Below, piece by piece: positions 1-9,130 of a DNA stretch of 64,000 nt. The stretch's first letter is position 1, and each line of letters opens with the position of its first letter. The notes below the pieces were generated by a model. The model worked only from the letters and a program-made list of their open reading frames with translations, was not told where the DNA came from and searched no databases. The stretch spans positions 1-64,000 of the forward strand of contig JAMQCK010000088.1 of NCBI GenBank assembly GCA_024196135.1, in the 5' to 3' direction. The position numbers were made by a program, and so were the translations under genes. The DNA is from Pleurotus ostreatus/Saccharomyces cerevisiae fusant (Eukaryota > Opisthokonta).

Positions 1-3000
1 TGCACCCCCTGCTCACTCTGCTCGCTCTGCTCCTCCTGCTCCTGCTCCTCCTGCTCCTCCACCTCCTCCAAGCCGCTAGATAACGGCGCGAACCGATTGG
101 GGGACGTCACCTGCGGCGGCGGCGCAGGTGCGGACGATGTAGCGCGGCCTGTAGAAGGCGGCGCTGCTTGCTTCTGCCAAGCGCGACTCGTCAGGTTGCG
201 CTCAGATAAGCTGTGGGTTGGTTTTGTCGCGCGTGGCAAGCGCGACTGCGACGGTCCACTAGACGTAGACGCCCGCACTGTCTCCCATGGAGGGGACGGA
301 CTGCGCGGGCGAGGCGGCGCCTGCTGCTGCTGAGACGCGCGCTGCTGTCTGCCTCTCAGCGCAGCCTGGCTAGGCGGCGCAGTGCGAGATGGCTGAGGCG
401 TGGATGGCGGCGGTGGGCGCGCGCTAGGCGGCGTGGTAGGCTGCTCAGCTGGCTGCTGAAGCGGCGTGGAGGGTGCCGGCGGCGATGTGGGCGGCGGTGT
501 GCGCAGCTGAGGCACGGCAGGCGCGACAGGCGCGGGGGAAGGCGGCTGATCATCATAGAGCGCGACACCATTGTCATCTGCGCTATGACGATGGGTAGAG
601 GGCGACGGCACATCACCCCCTTGATCAGCAACATCCCCAAAGTCCGGAGGGCCTTCACCTCGGTCTATAATCTCCGCAGTGATGAGATTGAGGCTCTTCA
701 GCGATGTCCCCGGCATGTAGCGCTCATCAAACACCGCATGCGACGAAATGACCGTCTTCTTGGTGGCGGGGTTGTAGAACAACCACGCCTTGGTCCCCGG
801 AGGGTACCCCAAGAAGATGCACTTCTGAGAGTGCGGCTCGAGCGCGCGCCGGTGCTTGTCCTTCACCAGGACATAGGCCAGGCAGCCAAAAACGCGGAAG
901 TAGCCGACATCCGGCGTCTTGCCGGTCCAGGCGATGTGGGGGGTTGTATCGCCAGGCAGAGCGGAGGTAGGAGCGCGGTTGGCGACGTGGTTGTAGGCAG
1001 CTATAGCGTAGGCCCAGAACGAAGGCGGCAGCTTCGCTTCGTAGAGCATAGAGCTAGCGCCATTGGCAAGGGTCAGATTAGCACGCTCTGCAACGCCGTT
1101 CTGATACGGCTCATCTGGCTCTGTGATCTCCAGCCGCCACCCCTCCTTCAGCGCCGCATCCTTCATGACGTTGGAGATGTACTCGCCGCCCCCATCGCAG
1201 CGCAGTACCTCCAAGCGCTGGCCGCTCTCCACCTCGGCAGCCGCCTTGAACTGCTGGATCGCAGCCCAAGCGTCGCTCTTGTGCTTCAGATACGCCACCC
1301 AGCGCCGCCGCGTCTTGTCGTCTATGAAGGTGATCCAGTAGAGGTTCGCCCCCTCTCTGGATGCGACCGGCATAGGACCCTTCAAGTCGGTATGAACCAA
1401 CTCCAGGGGACGCGTAGCGCGCTCTCCCGGACCGCGCGGTACCGCCTTGCGCGTCTGCTTGCCCATGATGCAGGGCTCGCAGATCGGATCCGGCGCCTCC
1501 TTGCTCTCAAACCGCATGCCCCGCACCAGCTTGCGCTGCCGCAGCTTCGCAATGTCCCCATGGTTGACGTGCGCAAAGCGGCGGTGCCAGAGCGCAGCGT
1601 CGAGCGGGAGCGTGGTAGAGGCGGCGCGCTGCGCGCTGTGCGCAGGAGGAACAACGACGTAGCCGTCCAGATAGCCCGTGTTCGAGTCGTCCACTGTAGC
1701 GGTGCAGACGAGCGCCCCAGCGCGGTAGAAGGCGACGCGCTTGTCCTTGATGCTGACCTCGTACCCCTTGTGCGCAGTAAGATGATAGATTGACAGGAGG
1801 TTCGAGGTAAGAAGAGGAACATGGAGGACATCAAAGAACACAATGGGCATAAGCGACTTCCCCCCATCCACCGGCTGGTACTCCACCGACCCGATGCCCG
1901 CCGAGTAGACGATCGCGCCGTTCGCTAGGCGAACAGGAACACGATGCGGCGAGTAGGTGACGAACCAATCTCGCCGCGGCGTCATGTGTAGAGACGCACC
2001 TGTGTCGGTGTTGAAGTTAGCCGCAGCCTTGGACTGGAGCCACTCCTTGAGAGCGGGGGAGGAAGTGAAAGCGCTTGCCTGGCCAGCAGACTCGACGCGC
2101 GCAGCAGCGGCGGAGGTGGACGCGGTGGAGGACGCGTCAGAGGGCGCAGAAGGCGCAGAGGACGCGCCGGACGCATTGGCGCCGCCCTTCTTCTTCTTGC
2201 CCTGGCGCTTCGAGGTAGAAGCAGCGGCAGCGGCCTCCTCCTCCTTCTTCCAGTCCGGCTTGAACTTCGGGCAGTCCCGGATGAGGTGCGGGCCCTTGCA
2301 GTTGTAGCACTCGGGCGTGTACCCGGCGCGGTTGGCGGCAAGGGGTGTGCCGTCCGCAGTCATCCGGTGCGAGGCGAACTCGCGCGCGATCATGTCCTTG
2401 ACCGTCTCGTAGGTGAGCGCCTTGTCGAGCAGGAGGGAGGTGTACATGTTGGCGTGCTGCGGGTTGGGGGAGGCGGCGAGGGCGCGCATGGTGACCATCG
2501 CCTTCAGCTCGAGGTCCATCTTGTCCAGGTCGTAGCCGGTCGAGGGGCGCAGGGACTGGACGCGCGTCATGGCCTCGTCGACGCGCGAGAGGAGGTCAGT
2601 GAGGGCGGTGGTGGCCTCGGCGTCATCGCCCAGGTTGACGTCGAAGAAGTCAGAGAGCGCGGCAAAGCGCGTGCCGGCCTCCTGGATGTTGAAGGCGGCC
2701 TTCATCGCGTCGTAGAGGTCCTTGGGCGTGCTGCGCTTGTCCTTGAACTGCGGACGAAGCGGCTCCTCCATGGCAAGCCAGAGCTCGCCAGCAGCCTTCT
2801 CCAAGCGCTGCTGATACTCCTCCTGAGTGCGGTACTCCGCATCAGTGACCGCAGTGGCGTCCTTGGGCTTGGGCTCCTTGACCGCGCCCTGGGCATAGCG
2901 CCAGAGGCCCTTGCTGGACAGCCAGGGCTGGATCTCGCTCTCCCACCAGCTCCAGTTGAAGCGGGTGAGGATGGGGCGGCCATCTGAGTCACGCTTCGAC

Positions 3001-3002
3001 AT
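1..3002 (-). CDS. Ty1/copia retrotransposon gag-pol, open at left edge
   Basis: One frame stays open from the ATG at 3002 to the window edge, about 1,000 codons, so the reverse transcriptase and RNase H parts lie outside. The order is gag, nucleocapsid, protease and integrase, which is the Ty1/copia order. The gag part (about 2300-3002) begins MSKRDSDGRP and has the W-rich start common in fungal copia gag. A zinc knuckle CYNCKGPHLIRDC lies near 2279-2318. The aspartic protease site reads DTGAS near 2000-2015. The integrase has a zinc-binding H/H/C/C region (HRRFAHVNH, then CEPC, about 1470-1590) and a catalytic core with HTDLKGP (about 1387), RCDGGGEY (about 1190) and NGVAERAN (about 1090). 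A proline-rich linker and an acidic Glu/Gln tract fill the leftmost 600 bases. No stop or frameshift was seen, so the visible part could be intact. Confidence 0.95.
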   Translation of the reverse strand, partial: MSKRDSDGRPILTRFNWSWWESEIQPWLSSKGLWRYAQGAVKEPKPKDATAVTDAEYRTQEEYQQRLEKAAGELWLAMEEPLRPQFKDKRSTPKDLYDAMKAAFNIQEAGTRFAALSDFFDVNLGDDAEATTALTDLLSRVDEAMTRVQSLRPSTGYDLDKMDLELKAMVTMRALAASPNPQHANMYTSLLLDKALTYETVKDMIAREFASHRMTADGTPLAANRAGYTPECYNCKGPHLIRDCPKFKPDWKKEEEAAAAASTSKRQGKKKKGGANASGASSAPSAPSDASSTASTSAAAARVESAGQASAFTSSPALKEWLQSKAAANFNTDTGASLHMTPRRDWFVTYSPHRVPVRLANGAIVYSAGIGSVEYQPVDGGKSLMPIVFFDVLHVPLLTSNLLSIYHLTAHKGYEVSIKDKRVAFYRAGALVCTATVDDSNTGYLDGYVVVPPAHSAQRAASTTLPLDAALWHRRFAHVNHGDIAKLRQRKLVRGMRFESKEAPDPICEPCIMGKQTRKAVPRGPGERATRPLELVHTDLKGPMPVASREGANLYWITFIDDKTRRRWVAYLKHKSDAWAAIQQFKAAAEVESGQRLEVLRCDGGGEYISNVMKDAALKEGWRLEITEPDEPYQNGVAERANLTLANGASSMLYEAKLPPSFWAYAIAAYNHVANRAPTSALPGDTTPHIAWTGKTPDVGYFRVFGCLAYVLVKDKHRRALEPHSQKCIFLGYPPGTKAWLFYNPATKKTVISSHAVFDERYMPGTSLKSLNLITAEIIDRGEGPPDFGDVADQGGDVPSPSTHRHSADDNGVALYDDQPPSPAPVAPAVPQLRTPPPTSPPAPSTPLQQPAEQPTTPPSARPPPPSTPQPSRTAPPSQAALRGRQQRASQQQQAPPRPRSPSPPWETVRASTSSGPSQSRLPRATKPTHSLSERNLTSRAWQKQAAPPSTGRATSSAPAPPPQVTSPNRFAPLSSGLEEVEEQEEQEQEEQSEQSEQGV

Positions 3003-3353
3003 CGCGCAAAGAGACGGTTGTTGGGGACGATCGGCCGGGCAGAATCGGACGCGGGGGACGTCGACGTGTAGGGGAGAAGGCGGCGGAGTGACTAGAAGTT
3101 GTTTGGGGAGGAACGGACGCGAACTGCGTGCGCGACGGCGAATATGAGGGAGGGTGTAAAATTGCGGTGATCGGAGGTGCTGGACTTCGCACGGCGATAG
3201 CGGGGGTACTGGCGATTTTCGCGGAGCGCGGCTCGGGCACAAGGTAGGGGAGGGTCTTGCGCGTCGAATGCCGCTCGAACGGAGTGAATCGCAGCTGGTA
3301 CGACCGAGCAACGGCGAGTTTGAGTCGGGGTGTCGATCTGGCTGATTGGGGCA

Positions 3354-3376
3354 GCTAGAGCGCGGGGCTCATAACC
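3354..3376 (-). promoter_or_regulatory. Primer binding site, initiator tRNA-Met half-molecule type
   Basis: Directly inside the LTR the element strand reads GGTTATGAGCCCCGCGC. The complementary strand reads GGGCTCATAACC, which is the anticodon stem and loop of eukaryotic initiator tRNA-Met. This matches the scheme known from Drosophila copia, where a 5' half of initiator tRNA primes at an internal site instead of the tRNA 3' end. The untranslated leader from here to the gag start is about 374 nt. Confidence 0.75.
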
Positions 3377-3685
3377 TGTCCGAGGTAGAATCGAGCCAGT
3401 GATCACACTAGAGCGACAGCAAACGAGTCAGTATCATATTCAGCTGTACAGAACGCATAACTACGCACCTAGAGCGACAGCAAACGAGTCAGGAAGAGAA
3501 AAGACTCGAATGTGCCGCTCTAGGCAGGAGCGGCCGGAAAATGCCGGGAAATAACGTGGCGCTCGGCAGTAAGGCGCGAGCGCAGAGATAGGACTGTAGG
3601 TAAGCATACAGTACCGGGAAAAAGTCCATAAAATCCCAGAAAAATACCATAGGCGCTAGAGAGCGCGTAGACACCAAGTCCAACA
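3377..3685 (-). repeat. 5' LTR of the copia element
   Basis: Read on the minus strand the repeat starts TGTTGGAC at 3685 and ends CGGACA at 3377, so it has TG...CA ends. It is about 95 percent identical to the solo LTR at 5412-5719, which fixes both boundaries. It holds an internal 23-bp direct repeat (3407-3429 and 3471-3493). The partner LTR and second target-site copy lie beyond the left edge. Confidence 0.93.
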
Positions 3686-4253
3686 GATTTTCATGCAGAA
3701 GCTGTAGGACTGAAGCAGAAGGCCTGCCCAAAATGGTATGGAGGGCGCGCTTCACACCCTCCCATCATAGGGCAGCGCTACATATATACATGCACACATC
3801 CTCCCCCCTCAGTATGATATGGGAATCTATCTGAGGTCTTAGTAGAAGCCTGCCACTCTCCAAGCGTCCAGGTGCCAAGTCCCGCGACTGTATGGGTGGC
3901 TGTGGGCCTGTGTCATGACAAGCACGCTGTGCGCGTGACCTCGTGGTGGATGCCTACAGGCGTCCACACCATGATGTCATTTTTTTGGAAAACTTCTTTT
4001 TGTACATGCTTGGTCAGAGAAGCTGCCCTATTCTCGAGTGTTAGTCAGTGTTGCTTGCTCCGCCTTTCTCTCCCTGGCAAGCTTGGGGGGTCCTTTAGGG
4101 TTGCTCACAATAAGCAGGTCTCGTAATCCCTTCAATTATACACTTAGGTTAGGTCTGGGCAGTATGCCTAATCATGAGCATAGCAAGAGAAGACAGTGGA
4201 TGGGGTGCAGGTCAGAGTCTGAGCAGCGGACAATGGTGTTTGAAGGGCCGCTA
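3686..4253. other. Gene-free stretch between copia LTR and inverted terminus
   Basis: No coding frame or RNA gene can be supported here. It is somewhat AT-richer than the housekeeping block and is probably old transposon or intergenic sequence interrupted by the copia insertion. Confidence 0.5.
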
Positions 4254-4595
4254 CTGTTGTTTCATAAATCCTTGCTTTGATCCCAAAAGTGCCGTGATCA
4301 AAATCAAAAAATGCGGGAAAATCGGAAAATTCCCAAAAAGCGTGTTCTTGTCTTCTTCAACCTCTGTTGCTACTGTATACGGTCTATAAACCATTTATTC
4401 TTTCTATATGAGCACTTGGACCACACTCCAAGCACAAGATTTGTCCCCTTTTGTCTACAATGAGGGCGACAAGGGGAACAGCAGCAGCACGGATGGCTCA
4501 GACTCCACCATCAAAGGTGCATCATATCTGCCTTGTATGCAATCCCAGCCGACCCCCCGCTCTAGTGCTTGACGCTGTCCTGTCAGAGAAGCTGA

Positions 4596-6639
4596 TTGCG
4601 CAGACGAAGCTCACAATTTGGCTTCCCGCGCATGTCAATAAGCCGGCACCATCTTACCCTTCTCCTCATCCTCTTCCCACCGATCGTGAGAGCCCGCAGA
4701 TCCCTTGTCGCGCGACTCCGGACCCTCTCAGTGTGGAAGGTATCCTGCACGGAATTCAATAACTCTCCGACTACACCATTGTGGAGACCCCAGCCTCTGC
4801 CTACAATCTTGCCAGTTCACCGGCATGTGAAGCGCCGGGCGCTCTCTTGTTCCACCTCTCCACCCGTCCTTCTCAATGATCCTGACAATCCCTTTCAATG
4901 TGTTGTCTTCTCCGATGCCGCACCACCCTCCCCTCCACCGCCAAAACAATGTCACGGTCGTCCTCTGAAGCCCAAGCCTGTCCAGCCCGCGTTGCCCGTG
5001 GAGGAACTGGCTTCCTGCATCGATATGTGGGTGTACGTGAAGTACCCACTGTGGGAGGAGGTCGTCCTCAAGGGCAAGAAGTGGCAGTCAAAGCTTGTCA
5101 CGCCTCCTGCGGCCATGCACGGCTCTATCAAGCTCATGATGGACGTCTCGTACAACTAGTTCATCTCGTTAGTCGAGTTGGCTGTAGAAGGTCTCAACGT
5201 TCACAAGGCGGTTGGGAGCATCAGCTTTTACTTCATGAAGAACAACAGGAGGTCCGGCGTCAAGTTCCCCCTCACCAATGAGAAGCAGTTCCCGACAATG
5301 ATCAACAAGATCAAGAATCTCACCCCCCGGGACTGCAAATCCACCGACCTCGTCATCACGATCTGCGCCAAGAAGTCAAAGAAGGACAAGGTGTGTAACT
5401 GTCCGTGTTCATGTTGGACTTGGTGTCTACGCGCTCTCTAGCGCCTATGGTATTTTTCTATGATTTTATGGACTTTTTCCGGTACTGTACGCTTACCTAC
5501 AGTCCTACTTGTGCGCTCGCGCCTTACTGCCAAGCGCCACATTATTTCCCGGCATTTTCCGGCCGCTCCTGCCTAGAGCGGCACATCCAAGTCTTTTCTC
5601 TTCCTGACTTGTTTGCTGTCGCTCTAGGTGCATAGTTATGCATTCTGTACAGCTGAATATGATTCTGACTTGTTTGCTGTCGCTCTAGTGTGATCACTGG
5701 CTCGATTCTACCTTGGACAGTTCATCGTCTCACTCATCTCTGATTGCTCCTACAGGTTGCTGCTTGTGGTCAAGGTCACGCCAATGACCTTGATGAAGAT
5801 GATGAGCTGGAGCCTGTCAATGACCTCAATTGGCTGATTGGAAATGCTGCTGTGAGTGCTGACTTCGCAATTCTCTAGTCATGTCTGAACAGCATCTAGC
5901 AAAACATTGACTAGGCACTCAGACCCTTCGTGCACACTCTAGAGGCCAAGTTTCCTGTTGGCGGCTGCAAAAATCATCCCAACATTGCCTGCTATGTGTA
6001 CCCATGAGGAACTGGTGGTCCTCTGCACTTCCACTTGGACGACAACCACTTGAGAGTCTGGGCATTAGCTATTGTACGTCCTTCTCCAACTCACTCTGTG
6101 TACCACATCTGAGTATTCCTAGAAATGTGGTGAGGTGACGTTTGACCTGCCGCCACTCAGGAGCCAGTACTTCGCGCCACAAAAGCCCTCAACAATTCGA
6201 GTCGAAGCCAGCTGGTGCTAACATTGGGACCTCTACCACTGCCTGCCCCTAGCGCTCCCTCAATGCCTCAAGCTGCATGGCCAACATATGCACATATGAT
6301 CCTGCTCCTGCATATGGCAGTGCATGGCCTGCACTGCCGCCACCCGCTGGCTATGGTGCAACGTACCAGGGGCCGTACGGGACTGGGCCTCAGGCACCAG
6401 CACTACCGCCACCACACGCGCCATCTTTGAGTCTGCCCTCTCCAGCCATGCAACTGTCCAAGTTCTGTAGGAAGTATGACCTAGACTATACGGTGGAGTC
6501 TGTGCTCAAGCAGGCACATTTCTGGGTAGGGGACAAGATCAAGGAGTTGACAATGGATGATTTCCCCGAGCTCAAGAAGTGCAAGTGGCTTCGATTCAGG
6601 AATGCATACAAGCATTCCATGTGTGAGTCCCGTTTGTAG
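4596..6639 (+). pseudogene. Decayed gene of a dispersed mushroom family, proline-rich with SAM-like tail
   Basis: I recognise the family only as a repeated hypothetical gene of polypore-type genomes; its function is unknown. Recognisable segments on the plus strand are WEEVVLKGKKW (about 5056-5090), SISFYFMKNNRRSGVKFPLT (about 5220-5276), DLVITICAKK (about 5350-5380), PLHFHLDDNHLRVWALAI (about 6019-6072) and a C-terminal KFCRKYDLDYT...MDDFPELKKCKW region (about 6460-6590) resembling a sterile-alpha-motif-like helical domain. Introns fit at 5391-5755, about 5850-5915 and about 6073-6122. The frame is broken by TAG at 5157-5159, TGA at 6005-6007, a frame change near 6190 and TAG at 6250-6252. 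A solo LTR sits inside the first intron. The gene may be a transposon passenger, because it lies between inverted termini. Confidence 0.7.
5412..5719 (+). repeat. Solo LTR of the copia family
   Basis: This 308-bp copy starts TGTTGG and ends GGACA. It is bounded by a perfect 5-bp target duplication GTTCA at 5407-5411 and 5720-5724. It matches the LTR at 3377-3685 in inverted orientation. It was probably left by recombination between the two LTRs of a full element. Confidence 0.95.
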
Positions 6640-7194
6640 TTCTTCCTGTCTTCTGTTCCTTCAATAAGCGTACATATTGACTCTACCATTTTTTCTGACT
6701 TCGGCCGTACACTTGTTTAATTACTCTATATATCTGTTTAATTTCTGTATGGTTTTGTGGTTCATTTGGGTACACGAATGAATCAAGTTTTCCGTGGTTT
6801 ACACATATCCGCATGCTCTGAACCAACCAGCAGCCTTCTCAGGAGTTACTGCCTCCAAACAAACTGCGAGAACATCCAACTTGAAAGTATCACTGTCCTG
6901 AAACTCAAATTCGTGGTGTCAGAGGTAGGGCTTTTCACAAGCTAAAAGAGTGCAGGACGCGCAAGACCTCAGTCTTCCTGCTAGTGAGATAGCAACTGAG
7001 AAAAGTTGGGAACAAGGCGCCACACCGCCTGTATCTACAGATAGGGGCACCTTCCTAATCCGGAGTGTGATGCTAGCACGATGTTACGGTGGAGGGAGCA
7101 AACTTCCACTGTGTGATGTGACACTTTGTGGCGCGTCGCCGGGGAGAAGGCAGACTCGCCCTCCTACGCACCACTTTTGACAGGCTTTCACTAA

Positions 7195-8071
7195 TCTTGC
7201 TATGAGTGCCTGTATACACATGTATGGGTGTACCAACTTACCACAACTAAAGCTGGCTTCAATAGGATTGAAGTCAGGAGAGTACGGGGGAGGAAGACAA
7301 TAAATCCTCCTGGAAAGTCCTCAGTACATAGATAAATGTACAGATGACAGACGTGCATACCTGCATCCTCAACTGCTTGATGAACAAGATCAGACTTGTG
7401 AATATTGCAGTTGTCTATTACAAGTACACTCCGTGCAGCCGGCCATGGATTCATAAGAGGAACCTGTTCGTTGCACTTCTTTCAGTCTGTCAAGGAACTG
7501 CTGGATGATCGAGCAACTCACCACTTCATTCAAAACAAAATCAAGGAACTCTTCACTGTTGACCGAGCCCTTTACAACTCGGCAAGCAATATAGCCATAA
7601 AGGGTGAGGGCAGAAAGGATGCTGTACCGATCCCCTTGCTCAAACTGCTCCAGAGTCTCGGGAGTCTCCCTGTGTGGTGCACGCCCGTACTTACGCGCGA
7701 GCGTCCTCCCATCCTTTGCCGACTCATCTGTGCAGATGATTTGGTCAGGTGCAACAGTGGCAAAGAACCACGCCAGCCTTTGAGCGTGTAGCTCATCGTC
7801 ACTGCGTTCTGCAATGCGGCACATCAGCTTGCGGTGGAGATGGATCTCCCGCAGGTTGTTGCATAGACAGCCTATTGATATTAGCTGGTCATGCTCTACA
7901 GCAAGCCAGCACATGATCTCTTCAAGGTAGAGACCAGGTTCCTCTTTGCCAGCGCGTGATGCTGTCTTTGTGGACCGCAAGCACTATGGCGATGATGTCA
8001 AGGTCATAGCCTTCCTCAATCATCTCCCGTGTGCGCTCCTTGATCCCAGGGTCAATATGCCTGTACACCAT
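7195..8071 (-). pseudogene. Tc1/mariner-like (DDE_3 type) transposase remnant
   Basis: From the ATG at 8071 the minus strand gives MVYRHIDPGIKERTREMIEE, a helix-turn-helix start typical of mushroom Tc1-like transposases. The protein jumps at about 7950 into another frame, losing the linker of roughly 35 residues usual in this family. The catalytic domain follows: ICTDESAKD (first Asp), then DRYSILSALTLYGYIA, a GTGAGT intron near 7466-7530, LVIDNCNIHKS (second Asp), another intron near 7307-7362, then PYSPDFNPIEASF with the third acidic residue. That last motif is reached only after restoring one base in a run of five C near 7290, so the reading frame is broken there too. The element is therefore dead. 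Confidence 0.85.
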
Positions 8072-8396
8072 AGCACGCAGGCATTAGCGGCGCAAGAGCA
8101 GGCAGCAGGAAGCATGAAGAGTGAGCAAAAAAGGTTGGCAAAGGAGGTGACATCGCTGTTTCTCGATCTTTTGGGCGGGCAGCTTCTTCGGGCCAATTTC
8201 CGAGCAGCACCACTGTTCAGCACCTCATTCTTCCTTGCAGATTTGTTGCTATCATTGCGGGTGAGCGTTGGTGAGCTCTCAGTAGATACAGCTGTGAATT
8301 TTCCGGATGACGAGAGTACCTCTCTGAGCGTCTGCCGGATTTCCTGATTTTCCCGCATTTTTCGATCTTGATCGCGGCCCTTTTGGGATCAAAGCA

Positions 8397-9023
8397 TGGG
8401 GGTGTGCAATCCGGTCCAAGGACCGGAGCTTTGGTTGTGTGTACAGGGGGTCTTCCCACGCCAAATGGGCATCGACGTTCTACATGGTTTGCCGCCAGCA
8501 TTGGCTCGCACTCGGCCATGGTGGAATGGATTTATAGCTATATTTCATCATAAACGGCCAGAGGAATACATGATCCCGCACAAATTTGTCACTCTGTGAA
8601 ATTTACCTGTGTGCATCTTCATTGGCACTCTATTCCTCTGTACAATCCAAGCAAATTGATGTAAGGATATGATTCTGCCACTTCTGACGTGCAGCTGGCG
8701 TCAAAGGCAAGTACTGGATAAAAAGTGGTGGGAGGCGCTCAGGTCACGGGTGTGCTGATACACGTGATCCAAGGCGCCCGGCCCGATGAGACTTGACCAT
8801 GTCGTCCGCCGTCCCTTCCCATCCCTGACGGGCTCTCCCTCCTCGCACTCTTTATGATAACACAACATCATCTAATGTAACTCCTACACTCTTTTTTCGA
8901 TGAGTCTGCGCTCTCTATGCCCCCTCTGCATGGCCGAACTCGCAGAAAACAGACGCCCACTCAGCGCAACGCTCTTGCAAAGGCGAGACATGTTGACTGG
9001 TGATCAGCACCTCAGTAACTAAA
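8397..9023. other. Gene-free stretch
   Basis: No convincing coding frame. A perfect hairpin, CCGGTCC-AA-GGACCGG, lies at about 8411-8426. Nothing else is supported. Confidence 0.45.
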
Positions 9024-9096
9024 GACCCGATAGCTCAGTGGTTAGAGCGTCACCCCCGAGAGGTGGAGGTCCTTGGTTCAAACCCAGGTCAGGTCA
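9024..9096 (+). tRNA. tRNA-like sequence, nominal anticodon CGA, probably not a normal tRNA
   Basis: The 73 nt fold as a standard cloverleaf: acceptor GACCCGA with TCAGGTC (one C-A mismatch), D stem GCTC/GAGC, anticodon stem TCACC/GGTGG, five-base variable loop, and T stem CTTGG/CCAGG with loop TTCAAAC. The A box (TAGCTCAGTGG) and B box (GGTTCAAACCC) of RNA polymerase III are present, and TTTT follows at 9098. Two features are abnormal. Position 33 is C instead of T, and anticodon CGA would mean serine although serine tRNAs have a long variable arm. It may be a tRNA pseudogene or the head of a tRNA-derived SINE. Confidence 0.6.
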
Positions 9097-9130
9097 CTTT
9101 TGTATCCTAACAAGACAAGCATGATGGCGG

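Noticed and set aside
213..1793. 526-codon plus-strand frame
   Set aside because: It is the antisense shadow of copia pol: arginine-rich and without domains, while the minus strand shows protease and integrase motifs.
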